Shown here in pieces: positions 16,410 through 24,978 of a DNA stretch of 64,000 nt. The notes under the pieces are model-generated. The model was not told the origin of the DNA and made no database searches. It saw only the letters and a list, made by a program, of their open reading frames with translations. Location of the stretch: NCBI RefSeq assembly GCF_004168255.1, contig NZ_SEWG01000001.1:796077-860076 (forward strand), read 5' to 3'. The DNA comes from Mucilaginibacter terrigena (GTDB taxonomy: Bacteria > Bacteroidota > Bacteroidia > Sphingobacteriales > Sphingobacteriaceae). The position numbers were made by a program, and so were the translations under genes. The number at the start of each line of letters is the position of its first letter. Position 1 is the stretch's first letter.

Positions 16410-17423
16410 TTAAACTTTTGCAGATTTTACAGTTTTAATAATAACTGCGGCTACTTTGTACGGATCGGCAGCTGAGTTAGGGCGACGATCTTCCAGGTAA
16501 CCACTCCAGTCGTGGTCTACAGTATATAACGGGATACGGATAGAAGCGCCACGGTCTGATACGCCGTAGCTGAAATCAGTGATAGAGGCTGTTTCGTGCT
16601 TACCGGTTAAACGCAGCTCGTTATGAGCGCCATATACGGCAACACACTCGTCAACCGCAGGGCGGAAAGCTTCACAGATTGCAGTAAAGGTTTCTTTACT
16701 GTTTGCAGTACGTAAAGTTGTATTAGAAAAGTTAGCGTGCATACCAGAACCGTTCCAATCTAAAGTACCCAATGGTTTGCAATGCCAGTTGATAGAAACA
16801 CCATAGCTTTCGCCAATTCTTTCTAATAAATAACGCGCAACCCAGATCTGGTCGCCGGCTTCTTTAGCGCCTTTGGCAAATATCTGAAACTCCCACTGGC
16901 CGGCAGCAACTTCGGCGTTGATACCTTCAACGTTAAGGCCTGCTTCTAAACAAGCATCCAGGTGTTCTTCAACAATATCGCGGCCAAATGCATTGTTAGC
17001 ACCTACCGAGCAATAGTATGGGCCTTGTGGTGCCGGGTACCCGTTTTTAGGGAAACCAAGCGGTTTATCTGTTTCAGGGTCCCACAAAAAGTATTCCTGC
17101 TCAAAACCAAACCAAAAATCATTATCATCATCCTGGATAAGTGCACGGCCGTTCGATTCGTGCGGCTGGCCTTTTGAATCTAAAACTTCGCACATTACAA
17201 GGTACGCATCCTTACGTTGCGGATCAGGACAAGCATAAACGGGTTTTAAAACGCAATCTGATGAACCGCCTGGTGCCTGTTCGGTGGATGATCCATCAAA
17301 GCTCCAGTTATCCAACTCTTCTACCGTACCATTGAATGGTTTATTAAGAATTTTAGTTTTACTACGCAGGCTTTGTGTTGGTTTGTAGCCGTCAAGCCAG
17401 ATGTACTCAAGTTTAGTTGCCAT
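16410..17423 (-). CDS. glutamine synthetase, eukaryotic-type (GSII, beta-Grasp)
   Basis: Ammonia-assimilating glutamine synthetase of the short type II class: 337 residues, against about 450-470 for GSI. Motifs in order: LEYIWLDGYKPTQSLRSKT, WSFDGSSTEQAPG, FGFEQEYFLWD (metal-binding Glu), NVEGINAEVAAGQWEFQIF, NGSGMHANFSNT, GAHNELRLTGKHETASI and DRGASIRIPL. All catalytic regions appear intact. Monocistronic: it has its own terminator, and an AT-rich promoter region lies upstream at 17424-17640. Probably the cell's main or second glutamine synthetase. Confidence 0.95.
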   Translation of the reverse strand: MATKLEYIWLDGYKPTQSLRSKTKILNKPFNGTVEELDNWSFDGSSTEQAPGGSSDCVLKPVYACPDPQRKDAYLVMCEVLDSKGQPHESNGRALIQDDDNDFWFGFEQEYFLWDPETDKPLGFPKNGYPAPQGPYYCSVGANNAFGRDIVEEHLDACLEAGLNVEGINAEVAAGQWEFQIFAKGAKEAGDQIWVARYLLERIGESYGVSINWHCKPLGTLDWNGSGMHANFSNTTLRTANSKETFTAICEAFRPAVDECVAVYGAHNELRLTGKHETASITDFSYGVSDRGASIRIPLYTVDHDWSGYLEDRRPNSAADPYKVAAVIIKTVKSAKV

Positions 17424-17645
17424 TTTTAATGATTGATTTTAGTTTTTTAAGTTTAATTATAATTTCTTATAAGATTTACCAGCATTTATCCTGCGAATTT
17501 AAATTATTTTTATAAAATTCATAGTAATGTTGATAAATTTTATAAAAATTAACAATAAAACCCAATTAAAATTCTAAAATATATGATTTAAGTGCAATTT
17601 AGACAATAATTAATCATGCTTACAACAGTTATAATTAATCAAGAG

Positions 17646-17682
17646 CAAAAAAACGGGCAGCCATATGCAATGGTTGCCCGTC
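17646..17682 (-). terminator. intrinsic terminator after the small lipoprotein gene
   Basis: Stem ACGGGCAGCCAT / ATGGTTGCCCGT (one mismatch-type pair), with an A-run at 17648-17653 that gives a U-tract on the minus strand. Confidence 0.75.
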
Positions 17683-17700
17683 TTTACCTAAAAGGATTAT

Positions 17701-18219
17701 CTATTTTGCTGAAGCTACGCCCCAATAACACTTATCCCTAATAAGTTTCAGTTCAGCTTTATCAATATTAACTTCATTTTTACCATTGTTTAACTCAAAA
17801 TACAGTTTAGATAAGCTATTATCGTAAATAAACGATGCTACTTTGGGATTTGTAGCATTTTTTTCTAAAATCTCAACCTTTAAGCTATTTGTTGCCTTTT
17901 TTTTATTGGTTGTATCCTGAGGCTGCGCGCCCTCTATCCAATTAACAACGTAATATATATCTTTTGTCGACCTTGAAGAGGTAACAACCTTATAGTCTAT
18001 TGTTTTTTGGATAACTCCTATAATGCATTTAACGCAGGGCTCGGCCACAGTGGCATTACCATAGTTTTTTTTAGGATTATTTATTACGCTATCCTTTTTT
18101 TGGTTTACAGTTACAGCGGTTTTGGTAATATCGTCTGAAACTGGTTTAGGTTTATTGTTATTGCAGGATATAAATGCTACACATAGCATTATCCATAGGG
18201 GGAGTATTGACCTGTACAT
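17701..18219 (-). CDS. predicted lipoprotein of unknown function
   Basis: 172 residues. N-terminal signal with lipobox-like FISCNNN (Cys near residue 19), then a low-complexity linker rich in K, P and T. The mature domain contains four cysteines, including a CVKC pair and RDKCYW near the C-terminus, which may form disulfides in the periplasm. I do not recognise a family. Monocistronic, with its own terminator. Confidence 0.75.
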   Translation of the reverse strand: MYRSILPLWIMLCVAFISCNNNKPKPVSDDITKTAVTVNQKKDSVINNPKKNYGNATVAEPCVKCIIGVIQKTIDYKVVTSSRSTKDIYYVVNWIEGAQPQDTTNKKKATNSLKVEILEKNATNPKVASFIYDNSLSKLYFELNNGKNEVNIDKAELKLIRDKCYWGVASAK

Positions 18220-18493
18220 TGTAGTATTGTTTACAGTTAAACGTTTATAACTGTAATTTGTGTTTTAGCATGCACGTTATTAATTATGTCCAATTTGCAC
18301 GGCATAAATTCCAAACCAATTATTTGTTATTAAATAAGGCATCAATGGGTGATTTTGCATAAATTTTACTAAAATTGCGCTCTGTATATCATATAGATGA
18401 TTACACAGCAATGTCGCGACTCCATTGCGCTTAGTGTAAACTTTATATCATTAAATTAGTTTATAAAAGGTATTAATCCATCAAATAATTTAT

Positions 18494-18516
18494 TTGAATG
18501 TATCTTTAGCATTCAA
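18494..18516. promoter_or_regulatory. inverted repeat just upstream of mqo
   Basis: TTGAATG (18494-18500) and CATTCAA (18510-18516) flank TATCTTTAG, which resembles a -7 box (TAnnTTTG). The repeat ends 7 bp before the mqo ATG, so it could be an operator over the promoter. The remaining divergent region 18220-18493 is AT-rich and shows no other structure to me. Confidence 0.35.
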
Positions 18517-18523
18517 TAATATC

Positions 18524-20023
18524 ATGAATAACGGCAGTAATAGTTCAAATACAACGGTTGATGTAGTTTTAGTTGGCGCGGGCATTATGAGCGCAACACT
18601 TGGGGTAATGCTTAAACAGCTGCAGCCCGATCTTACGATAGAAATTTTTGAACGCCTTGATACCGTAGCTGCCGAAAGTTCTGACGCGATGAACAACGCC
18701 GGTACAGGCCACTCCGCCTTTTGCGAGCTTAATTATACCCCACAGCGTAAAGATGGCAGTATTGAAATATCAAAAGCCATAAAAATTGCCGAGCAGTTTG
18801 AAATTACCAAAGAGTTTTGGGCCTTTTTAGTGGAGAATGGTTATGTGGGCGCACCGCAAACCTTTATTAGCAAAATACCACATATGAGTTTTGTTTGGGG
18901 CGATGATAATGTAAATTACCTAAAAAAGCGCCGGCAGGCATTGGTGCAACACCATTTCTTTAAGGGCATGCAATATTCTGAAGATCATGCGCAGCTTAAA
19001 AAATGGATACCGCTGGTAATGGAAGGCCGCGACGAAGGCCATAATGTATCGGCCACATATATGGATATTGGTACCGATGTTAACTTTGGCGCCCTTACGC
19101 GCAGCCTGATCGACAAATTGAAACAAAAACCCGGTGTTAACTTAAACCTTAACCACGATGTTAACGATATAAAGCGCAATAAGGATAACAGCTGGCAAAT
19201 AAAGGTTAGCGACCGTGTAAGCGGCAATAAACGAAAATTAAACGCAAAATTTGTTTTTGTTGGTGCAGGCGGCGGTGCCCTGCCCCTGCTGCAAAAATCG
19301 GGCATACCCGAGAGCAAGGGTTTTGGCGGTTTTCCGGTGAGCGGGCAATGGCTGGTATGTACCAATCCCGATGTTATTAATGAACACTATGCTAAGGTAT
19401 ATGGTAAGGCATCGGTAGGTTCGCCGCCTATGTCGGTACCGCATCTGGATACCCGGATGATAGACGGCAAAAAGGCATTGCTTTTTGGGCCATACGCGGG
19501 TTTTTCCACCCGTTTCTTAAAAAAAGGATCGCTGCTCGACCTGTTTACCTCTATAAAACTGAACAACATACTGCCATTGCTTGCGGTAGCACGCGATAAC
19601 ATGGCGCTTACCAAATATCTTATCAGCCAGGTGATGCAATCATCGGGCGACAGGTTAAAGGCTTTGCAGGAATATTTTCCGGGAGCCAAAGCCGACGAAT
19701 GGGTTTTGGATATTGCCGGCCAGCGTGTACAGGTTATAAAAAAGGATGCTAAACGTACCGGCGTACTGGAGTTTGGTACCGAGGTGGTAACCAGCGCCGA
19801 TGGCAGTATATCTGCCTTGTTAGGGGCCTCGCCAGGCGCCTCAACATCGGTGCCTATAATGGTAGATCTGATAAGCCGCTGCTTTAAAGATAAGGCTAAA
19901 ACTACCGAATGGCAGGACACATTTAAAAGGATGATCCCATCTTATGGACAGTCGCTTACAACCAACGAGGTTTTAGCAGATGCTACACGTGAGCGTACAA
20001 GTAAAGTGTTAGGATTGGTATAA
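18524..20023 (+). CDS. mqo: malate:quinone oxidoreductase
   Basis: Membrane-associated FAD enzyme that oxidises malate to oxaloacetate and reduces quinone. 499 residues from ATG 18524; the longer frame starts at TTG 18494 within the inverted repeat. Seen: FAD-binding [71 protein letters not shown], and a C-terminal GQRVQVIK / [10 protein letters not shown] block, all typical of MQO. Stands alone, convergent with the next gene 13 bp away. Confidence 0.95.
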   Translation: MNNGSNSSNTTVDVVLVGAGIMSATLGVMLKQLQPDLTIEIFERLDTVAAESSDAMNNAGTGHSAFCELNYTPQRKDGSIEISKAIKIAEQFEITKEFWAFLVENGYVGAPQTFISKIPHMSFVWGDDNVNYLKKRRQALVQHHFFKGMQYSEDHAQLKKWIPLVMEGRDEGHNVSATYMDIGTDVNFGALTRSLIDKLKQKPGVNLNLNHDVNDIKRNKDNSWQIKVSDRVSGNKRKLNAKFVFVGAGGGALPLLQKSGIPESKGFGGFPVSGQWLVCTNPDVINEHYAKVYGKASVGSPPMSVPHLDTRMIDGKKALLFGPYAGFSTRFLKKGSLLDLFTSIKLNNILPLLAVARDNMALTKYLISQVMQSSGDRLKALQEYFPGAKADEWVLDIAGQRVQVIKKDAKRTGVLEFGTEVVTSADGSISALLGASPGASTSVPIMVDLISRCFKDKAKTTEWQDTFKRMIPSYGQSLTTNEVLADATRERTSKVLGLV

Positions 20024-20036
20024 GATTTTCAAGCGA

Positions 20037-21038
20037 TCAATAACGACTTCTCGACTTGCGATTATTGGCCGGGGCATTCTCCGTTTGCAAAGCGTAACTT
20101 ATGGGCACACTATATTGTACCCGTACCGGCTTACCTTTGGAAAGCCCTGGTTTCCATTTTGGCGATTCGGCAAGCACCCTCACAGACTCTTCATCCAATC
20201 CGCTCCCTAATCCTCGTAATACTCTTATATTGGTTATAGTACCGTCTTTTTCTACAATAAAAGTGATAACAACTCGTCCTTGCACATTATTTTCACGCGC
20301 CCTGGCCGGATATCTGATATTTCGTGAAAGATATTTCCCAAATGCCGAATCTCCGCCGGGGAAAGACGGCGATACATCTACTTTTTCAAATACACTGTCT
20401 TTTATCTTTAAAAACTCTTCTCCCGAAATAATCTGCCCCTGTTTATAAACAATAGTGTAAACAGTATCAGCAATATACCGTTTCCATTCGCCCTCCTCTT
20501 TTCCATTTAAAACCGGCCCTTCCATATAACCCTCTAAGTTACCGTCGCTCGTTTTTAACCACTTGCCGTTACCATTATTTGCAAGAATGTTTCCGGCAGT
20601 ATCAAGGCATTGTTTAAGGTAGATATCTTTAAGCGAATGGTTTTGAATAGTGTGTAAGCTTCCGTTAGAATAATAAGTTACCGCATCGCCAACAATAACT
20701 CCTTTTTCAAAATTCCGGATACTCTTCCGTTTCCCATTAGGATAATATTCATAACAAATACTCCTGGCTCCGGGAAAAAAATTCAAGCTATCAACGGTTG
20801 TTTTTGCTGTAAGCTTTAATGTACCATCCATATAATAATCATTCACCCTAAACATGTTGGAATCGGTTTTGATCAATAGGCGCACAAATTTAGCATCTTG
20901 TTCGCTTGCCATGGTGGTTTCATCCAACATATAATACCCAACAGAATCAGGGCGCTTTTCGGTTTTACGGCTGTTGCTCTGAGCAATAGCAGTAGATGAT
21001 AAGGCCCAAAGTATTGTAAGGTATATATATTTCACCAT
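20037..21038 (-). CDS. TonB C-terminal domain protein with MORN/YwqK-like repeats
   Basis: 333 residues. N-terminal signal peptide (MVKYIYLTILWALSSTAIAQ). The middle has short repeats of the YYxNGxxK type (YEYYPNGKRKSI, TYYSNGSLHTI) as in YwqK/MORN-like proteins. The C-terminal TonB-like domain (about 225-320) reads YPARARENNVQGRVVITFIVEKDG and SVPISYAL. Such Bacteroidota proteins are exported and have no TonB transmembrane anchor, so energy transduction is doubtful. Paralogue of the next gene upstream (21114-22121); the pair is a tandem duplication by inference. Confidence 0.85.
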   Translation of the reverse strand: MVKYIYLTILWALSSTAIAQSNSRKTEKRPDSVGYYMLDETTMASEQDAKFVRLLIKTDSNMFRVNDYYMDGTLKLTAKTTVDSLNFFPGARSICYEYYPNGKRKSIRNFEKGVIVGDAVTYYSNGSLHTIQNHSLKDIYLKQCLDTAGNILANNGNGKWLKTSDGNLEGYMEGPVLNGKEEGEWKRYIADTVYTIVYKQGQIISGEEFLKIKDSVFEKVDVSPSFPGGDSAFGKYLSRNIRYPARARENNVQGRVVITFIVEKDGTITNIRVLRGLGSGLDEESVRVLAESPKWKPGLSKGKPVRVQYSVPISYALQTENAPANNRKSRSRY

Positions 21039-21113
21039 TAATATTAGTTCAAATAAGTCATAAACAGTATAAAGTAATCCCGGAGTTTCATGATCAATTA
21101 TTTACAATGCTGA

Positions 21114-22121
21114 TCAGTAATAACTACTCATGTCTTTGTGAAGCCCTATACGGCTTAGATTTATATCCAAAATCACCGGTGAAAAAGAAATGGCTTTATC
21201 CTTCTTATGCGCAGGTATCCAGGGTGACGTTTCATTTAGCACCCTGATGATCTCGGCATTAAATGTTGTATCGGTGGTAGCGTTTATCTTTATATTGGCA
21301 AGGCTTCCATCAGCTTTCACATCTAAAAAAACAAGTATCCGGCCATAGCCAAAAAATTTCGGGTTATTTAATTTCGAATATTTGATGTGTTTGCCTAAAT
21401 ATTTATATAATTCGGTCAAGCCGTTTTTATACATCGGGATTTTAGGAGAATAATCATACTTTCTTCCTGAGTAATCGTAATAAACACTCGATAAAAGTTT
21501 TCCATTTTTATAAGTATAAACCGTTTTAATAGAATCTTCATCAATGCCAACCCACTCGCCAGTTTCTTTTTCATTTTTAATATCGCCCTCTAATAACACG
21601 TTTTTAAACGACTCATCAAATTTTATGAAATGTCCGTTGCCATTTTCAACCAATATTTTACCGGTCGAATCCCTGCATTCTTTAAAACTAAACCCTTTGT
21701 TTTTGTAATACGATTTTATTGTGTAAGGTTTTCCATTAGGGTAAAAATCATATATATCACCATCCAGGTGCCCAAGTGTATAATTTTCAATAGCTTTTTT
21801 ATGTCCATTTTCATAATATTCCAGATACGGGCCCTGGTATTTAACCTTAAATGAGTTAGTAAATGATTTTGCAACAGACCTGATCTTGCCACTCGGAAAA
21901 AAACTTCTGATCAAAAATAGATTTGTATCAGGTGCTTCGGGCGGGGAAATTACATATATAAAGTCGGCACTGTCTTTAGTTTCAACCAGTGCGCTGTCTT
22001 TTATATAATAAACAAGTGTTTCGGCTTTAATATCGTGAGTGATGTGAAGCGTTTGTGCGTAAGCAAATCCCGATAAAAAAACATTAAACAGGATAATAAT
22101 TAAAGGTTTAGGCATTATCAT
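21114..22121 (-). CDS. MORN/YwqK-like repeat protein, divergent TonB-C-like paralogue
   Basis: 335 residues from ATG 22121 (MIMPKPLIIILFNVFLSGFAYAQ, a signal peptide); the longer frame from TTG 22208 only adds untypical sequence before the signal. It has repeats with YYENGHKKAIENY and FYPNGKPYTIKSYY. The C-terminal region (GYGRILVFLDVKADGSLANI) is recognisably related to the TonB-C domain of its neighbour but more diverged. Same order of parts as 20037-21038, so a tandem paralogue. Function unknown. Confidence 0.8.
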   Translation of the reverse strand: MIMPKPLIIILFNVFLSGFAYAQTLHITHDIKAETLVYYIKDSALVETKDSADFIYVISPPEAPDTNLFLIRSFFPSGKIRSVAKSFTNSFKVKYQGPYLEYYENGHKKAIENYTLGHLDGDIYDFYPNGKPYTIKSYYKNKGFSFKECRDSTGKILVENGNGHFIKFDESFKNVLLEGDIKNEKETGEWVGIDEDSIKTVYTYKNGKLLSSVYYDYSGRKYDYSPKIPMYKNGLTELYKYLGKHIKYSKLNNPKFFGYGRILVFLDVKADGSLANIKINATTDTTFNAEIIRVLNETSPWIPAHKKDKAISFSPVILDINLSRIGLHKDMSSYY

Positions 22122-22211
22122 ATCAACGGTAAATTTACAGGTATTTTCTTTGTTTAAACAAACCCTATTTTTTATATTTTTGCAGCTGCCTGTGTAAGGG
22201 TTTCCCAATAA

Positions 22212-23162
22212 ATGGATATATCAGTAGTAGTACCACTTTACGATGAAGTAGAATCGTTACCTGAGCTTACCTCGTGGATAAGCCGCGTAATGGACGAGAA
22301 CCGTTACAGTTACGAGATTATTTTAGTTGACGATGGCAGCAAGGATGGTTCGTGGGATATGATAGTTAAGCTAAAGCAAAGCAACCCGTTTATAAAAGGT
22401 TTCAAATTCAGGCGCAATTACGGCAAATCTGCCGCGCTGAATATTGGTTTTGAAGCTGCACAAGGCAACGTGGTTATTACAATGGATGCCGACCTGCAGG
22501 ATAGTCCCGACGAGATACCTGTACTTTACCGCCGCATAACCGAAGATAAATACGACCTGGTATCGGGATGGAAGGCCAAACGTTACGACCCTATAACCAA
22601 AACCGTACCCACCAAGCTTTTTAACGCGGCCACACGCAGCATGAGCGGTATACATAACCTGCACGATTTTAACTGCGGCCTTAAGGCTTACCGCAACACC
22701 GTGGTAAAAAACATAGAGGTATATGGCGAAATGCACCGTTATATACCCGTTATTGCCAAATGGGCGGGCTTTACCAAAATTGGCGAACAGGTGGTTGAGC
22801 ACCGCGCCCGCAAGTACGGTAAAACCAAATTCGGGTGGACACGCTTTATCAACGGCTTTCTGGATCTGCTTTCCATATTTTTTGTAGGAAAGTTTGGCAA
22901 GCGCCCAATGCACTTTTTTGGCGCTATGGGCACCCTTAGCTTTTTTGCGGGAATTGTTATTACAATATGGATGCTGAGCGAAAAGCTATACCTTATAGCA
23001 CACAAGCTACCTTATCGGGATGTAACGGATAATCCGCTGTTTTACATCGCGCTGGTAGCCATACTGTTAGGTTCGCAGCTTTTTTTAACCGGCTTTGTTG
23101 CCGAGCTTGTTGCCCGCAGCGCACCCGAACGCAACAGGTACCAAATTGAGGAAAATATTTAG
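22212..23162 (+). CDS. family 2 glycosyltransferase with C-terminal membrane helices (GtrB/DPM1-like)
   Basis: 316 residues. GT-A domain: ISVVVPLYDEVESLPEL, VDDGSKDGS, and metal site MDADLQDSPDEIP (DAD at 92-94). Two hydrophobic segments near 230-255 and 270-295 match the GtrB/ArnC-like polyprenyl-phosphate sugar transferases, which act at the cytoplasmic membrane. NRYQIEEN at the C-terminus is typical of this group. First of four genes running right (two glycosyltransferases, membrane protein, GH3-like ligase), interrupted by the hairpin 23161-23265. Confidence 0.9.
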   Translation: MDISVVVPLYDEVESLPELTSWISRVMDENRYSYEIILVDDGSKDGSWDMIVKLKQSNPFIKGFKFRRNYGKSAALNIGFEAAQGNVVITMDADLQDSPDEIPVLYRRITEDKYDLVSGWKAKRYDPITKTVPTKLFNAATRSMSGIHNLHDFNCGLKAYRNTVVKNIEVYGEMHRYIPVIAKWAGFTKIGEQVVEHRARKYGKTKFGWTRFINGFLDLLSIFFVGKFGKRPMHFFGAMGTLSFFAGIVITIWMLSEKLYLIAHKLPYRDVTDNPLFYIALVAILLGSQLFLTGFVAELVARSAPERNRYQIEENI

Positions 23163-23265
23163 ATATGAGATTTGAGATGTTAGATTTGAGAAGCCATTGT
23201 GCTATCCTTTTTCTAACGTCTTCGCGTCGTCTCATATCTCAAGTCTCATATCTCACATCTAAATA
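23161..23265. repeat. ORF-less long imperfect hairpin, GAGATATGAGA-word type
   Basis: Left arm 23161-23193 (AGATATGAGATTTGAGATGT...) and right arm about 23229-23263, whose reverse complement reads AGATGTGAGATATGAGACTT. Both are built from the purine word TGAGAT. The left arm overlaps the last two bases of the upstream stop codon, and the right arm ends just before the next ATG (23270). Confidence 0.65.
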
Positions 23266-23269
23266 AAGA

Positions 23270-24238
23270 ATGTTTTTTTCCATCATCATACCTTTATATA
23301 ACCGCCCACAGGAAATTGCCGAACTACTGGCTACGCTGATATTGCAAACCTATAAGCAGTTCGAGGTTTTGGTGATTGAGGATGGCTCGGTTGACAGGGC
23401 CGAAGATATCGTAAAGGGCTATGAAAACAGGCTTAATATCCATTACTTTGAAAAAGCCAACGAAGGCCAGGGCTTTACCCGCAATTTTGGCTTTGAACGC
23501 GCCAAAGGCGATTATTTTGTAATATTTGATTCGGACTGCCTGATCCCTGCGGATTATTTGCAGATAGTGAACGATTCGCTCGGCAAAAACTGGCTGGATG
23601 CCTACGGCGGGCCTGATGGCGCGCACGAATCATTTACCCCACTGCAAAAGGCTATCAGCTACTCCATGACCTCTCCATTCACCACCGGCGGCATCCGCGG
23701 GGGTAAAAAAGGCATCGGGCAGTTTCACCCGCGTAGCTTTAACATGGGCGTATCGCGCGCGGTATGGGAAAAGGCAGGCGGTTTTATCATTACCCGTTTG
23801 GGCGAGGATATTGAATACAGTATCCGCATCCACTCCTTAGGCTACAAAATAGGCCTGATACCCGAGGCGGTAGTTTACCACAAACGCCGCACCGATTTTT
23901 TAAAGTTTTATAAGCAGATCCACTTTTTCGGCAGGGCACGCATCAACATCTATAAATTCTTTCCGTCGCAGCTTAAGCTGGTGCATTTTTTCCCGGCATT
24001 TGCAACGCTGGCCATGCTTTTTACCATAATTGCCAATGTAGCGCAATGGCCAATTGCCCTATTGTGTAATATTATGTTAGCTATTTACATTATGTTGATA
24101 TTTTTTCACTCGTGGATGAAAAACAAATCAGCAAAAATCGCATTTTTGAGCATAATAGCAGCCTTCACACAACTGATAGCCTACGGGTTAGGATTTATGC
24201 AGGATTTTTGGAAGCGTGTAGTGTTAAAAAGCTCTTAA
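23270..24238 (+). CDS. family 2 glycosyltransferase, membrane associated
   Basis: 322 residues. GT-A fold: FSIIIPLYNRPQEIAELLATL at the N-terminus, VIEDGSVDRAED, FDSDCLIPADY (DSD metal motif near residues 85-87), and an acidic acceptor-site region RLGEDIEYSIRIHSLGYKIG. Two hydrophobic stretches in the last 90 residues suggest membrane anchoring. Follows the GtrB-like gene in the same direction; probably part of a surface-glycan or glycolipid assembly set, but the product is unknown. Confidence 0.9.
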   Translation: MFFSIIIPLYNRPQEIAELLATLILQTYKQFEVLVIEDGSVDRAEDIVKGYENRLNIHYFEKANEGQGFTRNFGFERAKGDYFVIFDSDCLIPADYLQIVNDSLGKNWLDAYGGPDGAHESFTPLQKAISYSMTSPFTTGGIRGGKKGIGQFHPRSFNMGVSRAVWEKAGGFIITRLGEDIEYSIRIHSLGYKIGLIPEAVVYHKRRTDFLKFYKQIHFFGRARINIYKFFPSQLKLVHFFPAFATLAMLFTIIANVAQWPIALLCNIMLAIYIMLIFFHSWMKNKSAKIAFLSIIAAFTQLIAYGLGFMQDFWKRVVLKSS

Positions 24239-24247
24239 AAACGTAGT

Positions 24248-24976
24248 ATGTACCACCCCTTTTCTGTTGCAGAAACTATAAAATCTGCATGGATAATTTT
24301 CAAAAAAAATTTTGTAACCATTATTGTTTACTCGGTAATTGCGTTTTTCCTGCTCTCTGTTCTTGGCATAATAATAGGCTTCATTTACTCCCCTACAGAT
24401 TTTACAGGAACCATGATTGTATCGTTCCTGCTAATATGGGTGCAGGCATATACTACCCTTGGGTTATATAAGCTGATATTTACCTTAATTGACAGTGAGT
24501 ATTACGATTTTGAATTTATGCAGGTAATACCTAAGGTAAAAATGATTTGGAGTTACCTGGCTGTGGTATTCATCATTGCTTTTATTATCACCAACTTAAC
24601 AATCCTGATAGATTATTTAGAGCCGCATCCCGAAGTGCAGTTCGGAGTGGAAATACTTGCAGGCATAGGCGGCCTTTATCTTGCTTTAAGGTCTATGTTT
24701 TTTAACACTTTTATTGTAGATGACGCCTCCGGCCCTATCGAATCAATAAAACAAAGTTTTGAACTTACCAGGGGGAACCTTTTAAAAGTAGTGCTGATAC
24801 TGGGCATTATTATCCTATTTATTGCATTGCCTGCAAAACTCGCACAATATTACCCTGTTATATCCTTAGCAATAGTATTCACTTATCCGTTTGTAAACAT
24901 TATTCTGGCGGTTACTTATCGCAAGCTTGTTTATAGCCATCAGGATATAGACGACGACATCGCCGAAACCAATTAA
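24248..24976 (+). CDS. multi-pass membrane protein, GPDPase-membrane-domain-like
   Basis: 242 residues with about six hydrophobic segments and the N-terminus MYHPFSVAETIKSAWIIFKKNF, which recalls the membrane domain found in DUF975/glycerophosphodiesterase membrane-domain proteins (FVDDASGPIESIKQSFELTRGN is a characteristic amphipathic loop). No catalytic motif is visible. It starts 9 bp after the glycosyltransferase and ends 2 bp before the GH3-like gene, so it is co-transcribed with both. Confidence 0.75.
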   Translation: MYHPFSVAETIKSAWIIFKKNFVTIIVYSVIAFFLLSVLGIIIGFIYSPTDFTGTMIVSFLLIWVQAYTTLGLYKLIFTLIDSEYYDFEFMQVIPKVKMIWSYLAVVFIIAFIITNLTILIDYLEPHPEVQFGVEILAGIGGLYLALRSMFFNTFIVDDASGPIESIKQSFELTRGNLLKVVLILGIIILFIALPAKLAQYYPVISLAIVFTYPFVNIILAVTYRKLVYSHQDIDDDIAETN

Positions 24977-24978
24977 TT

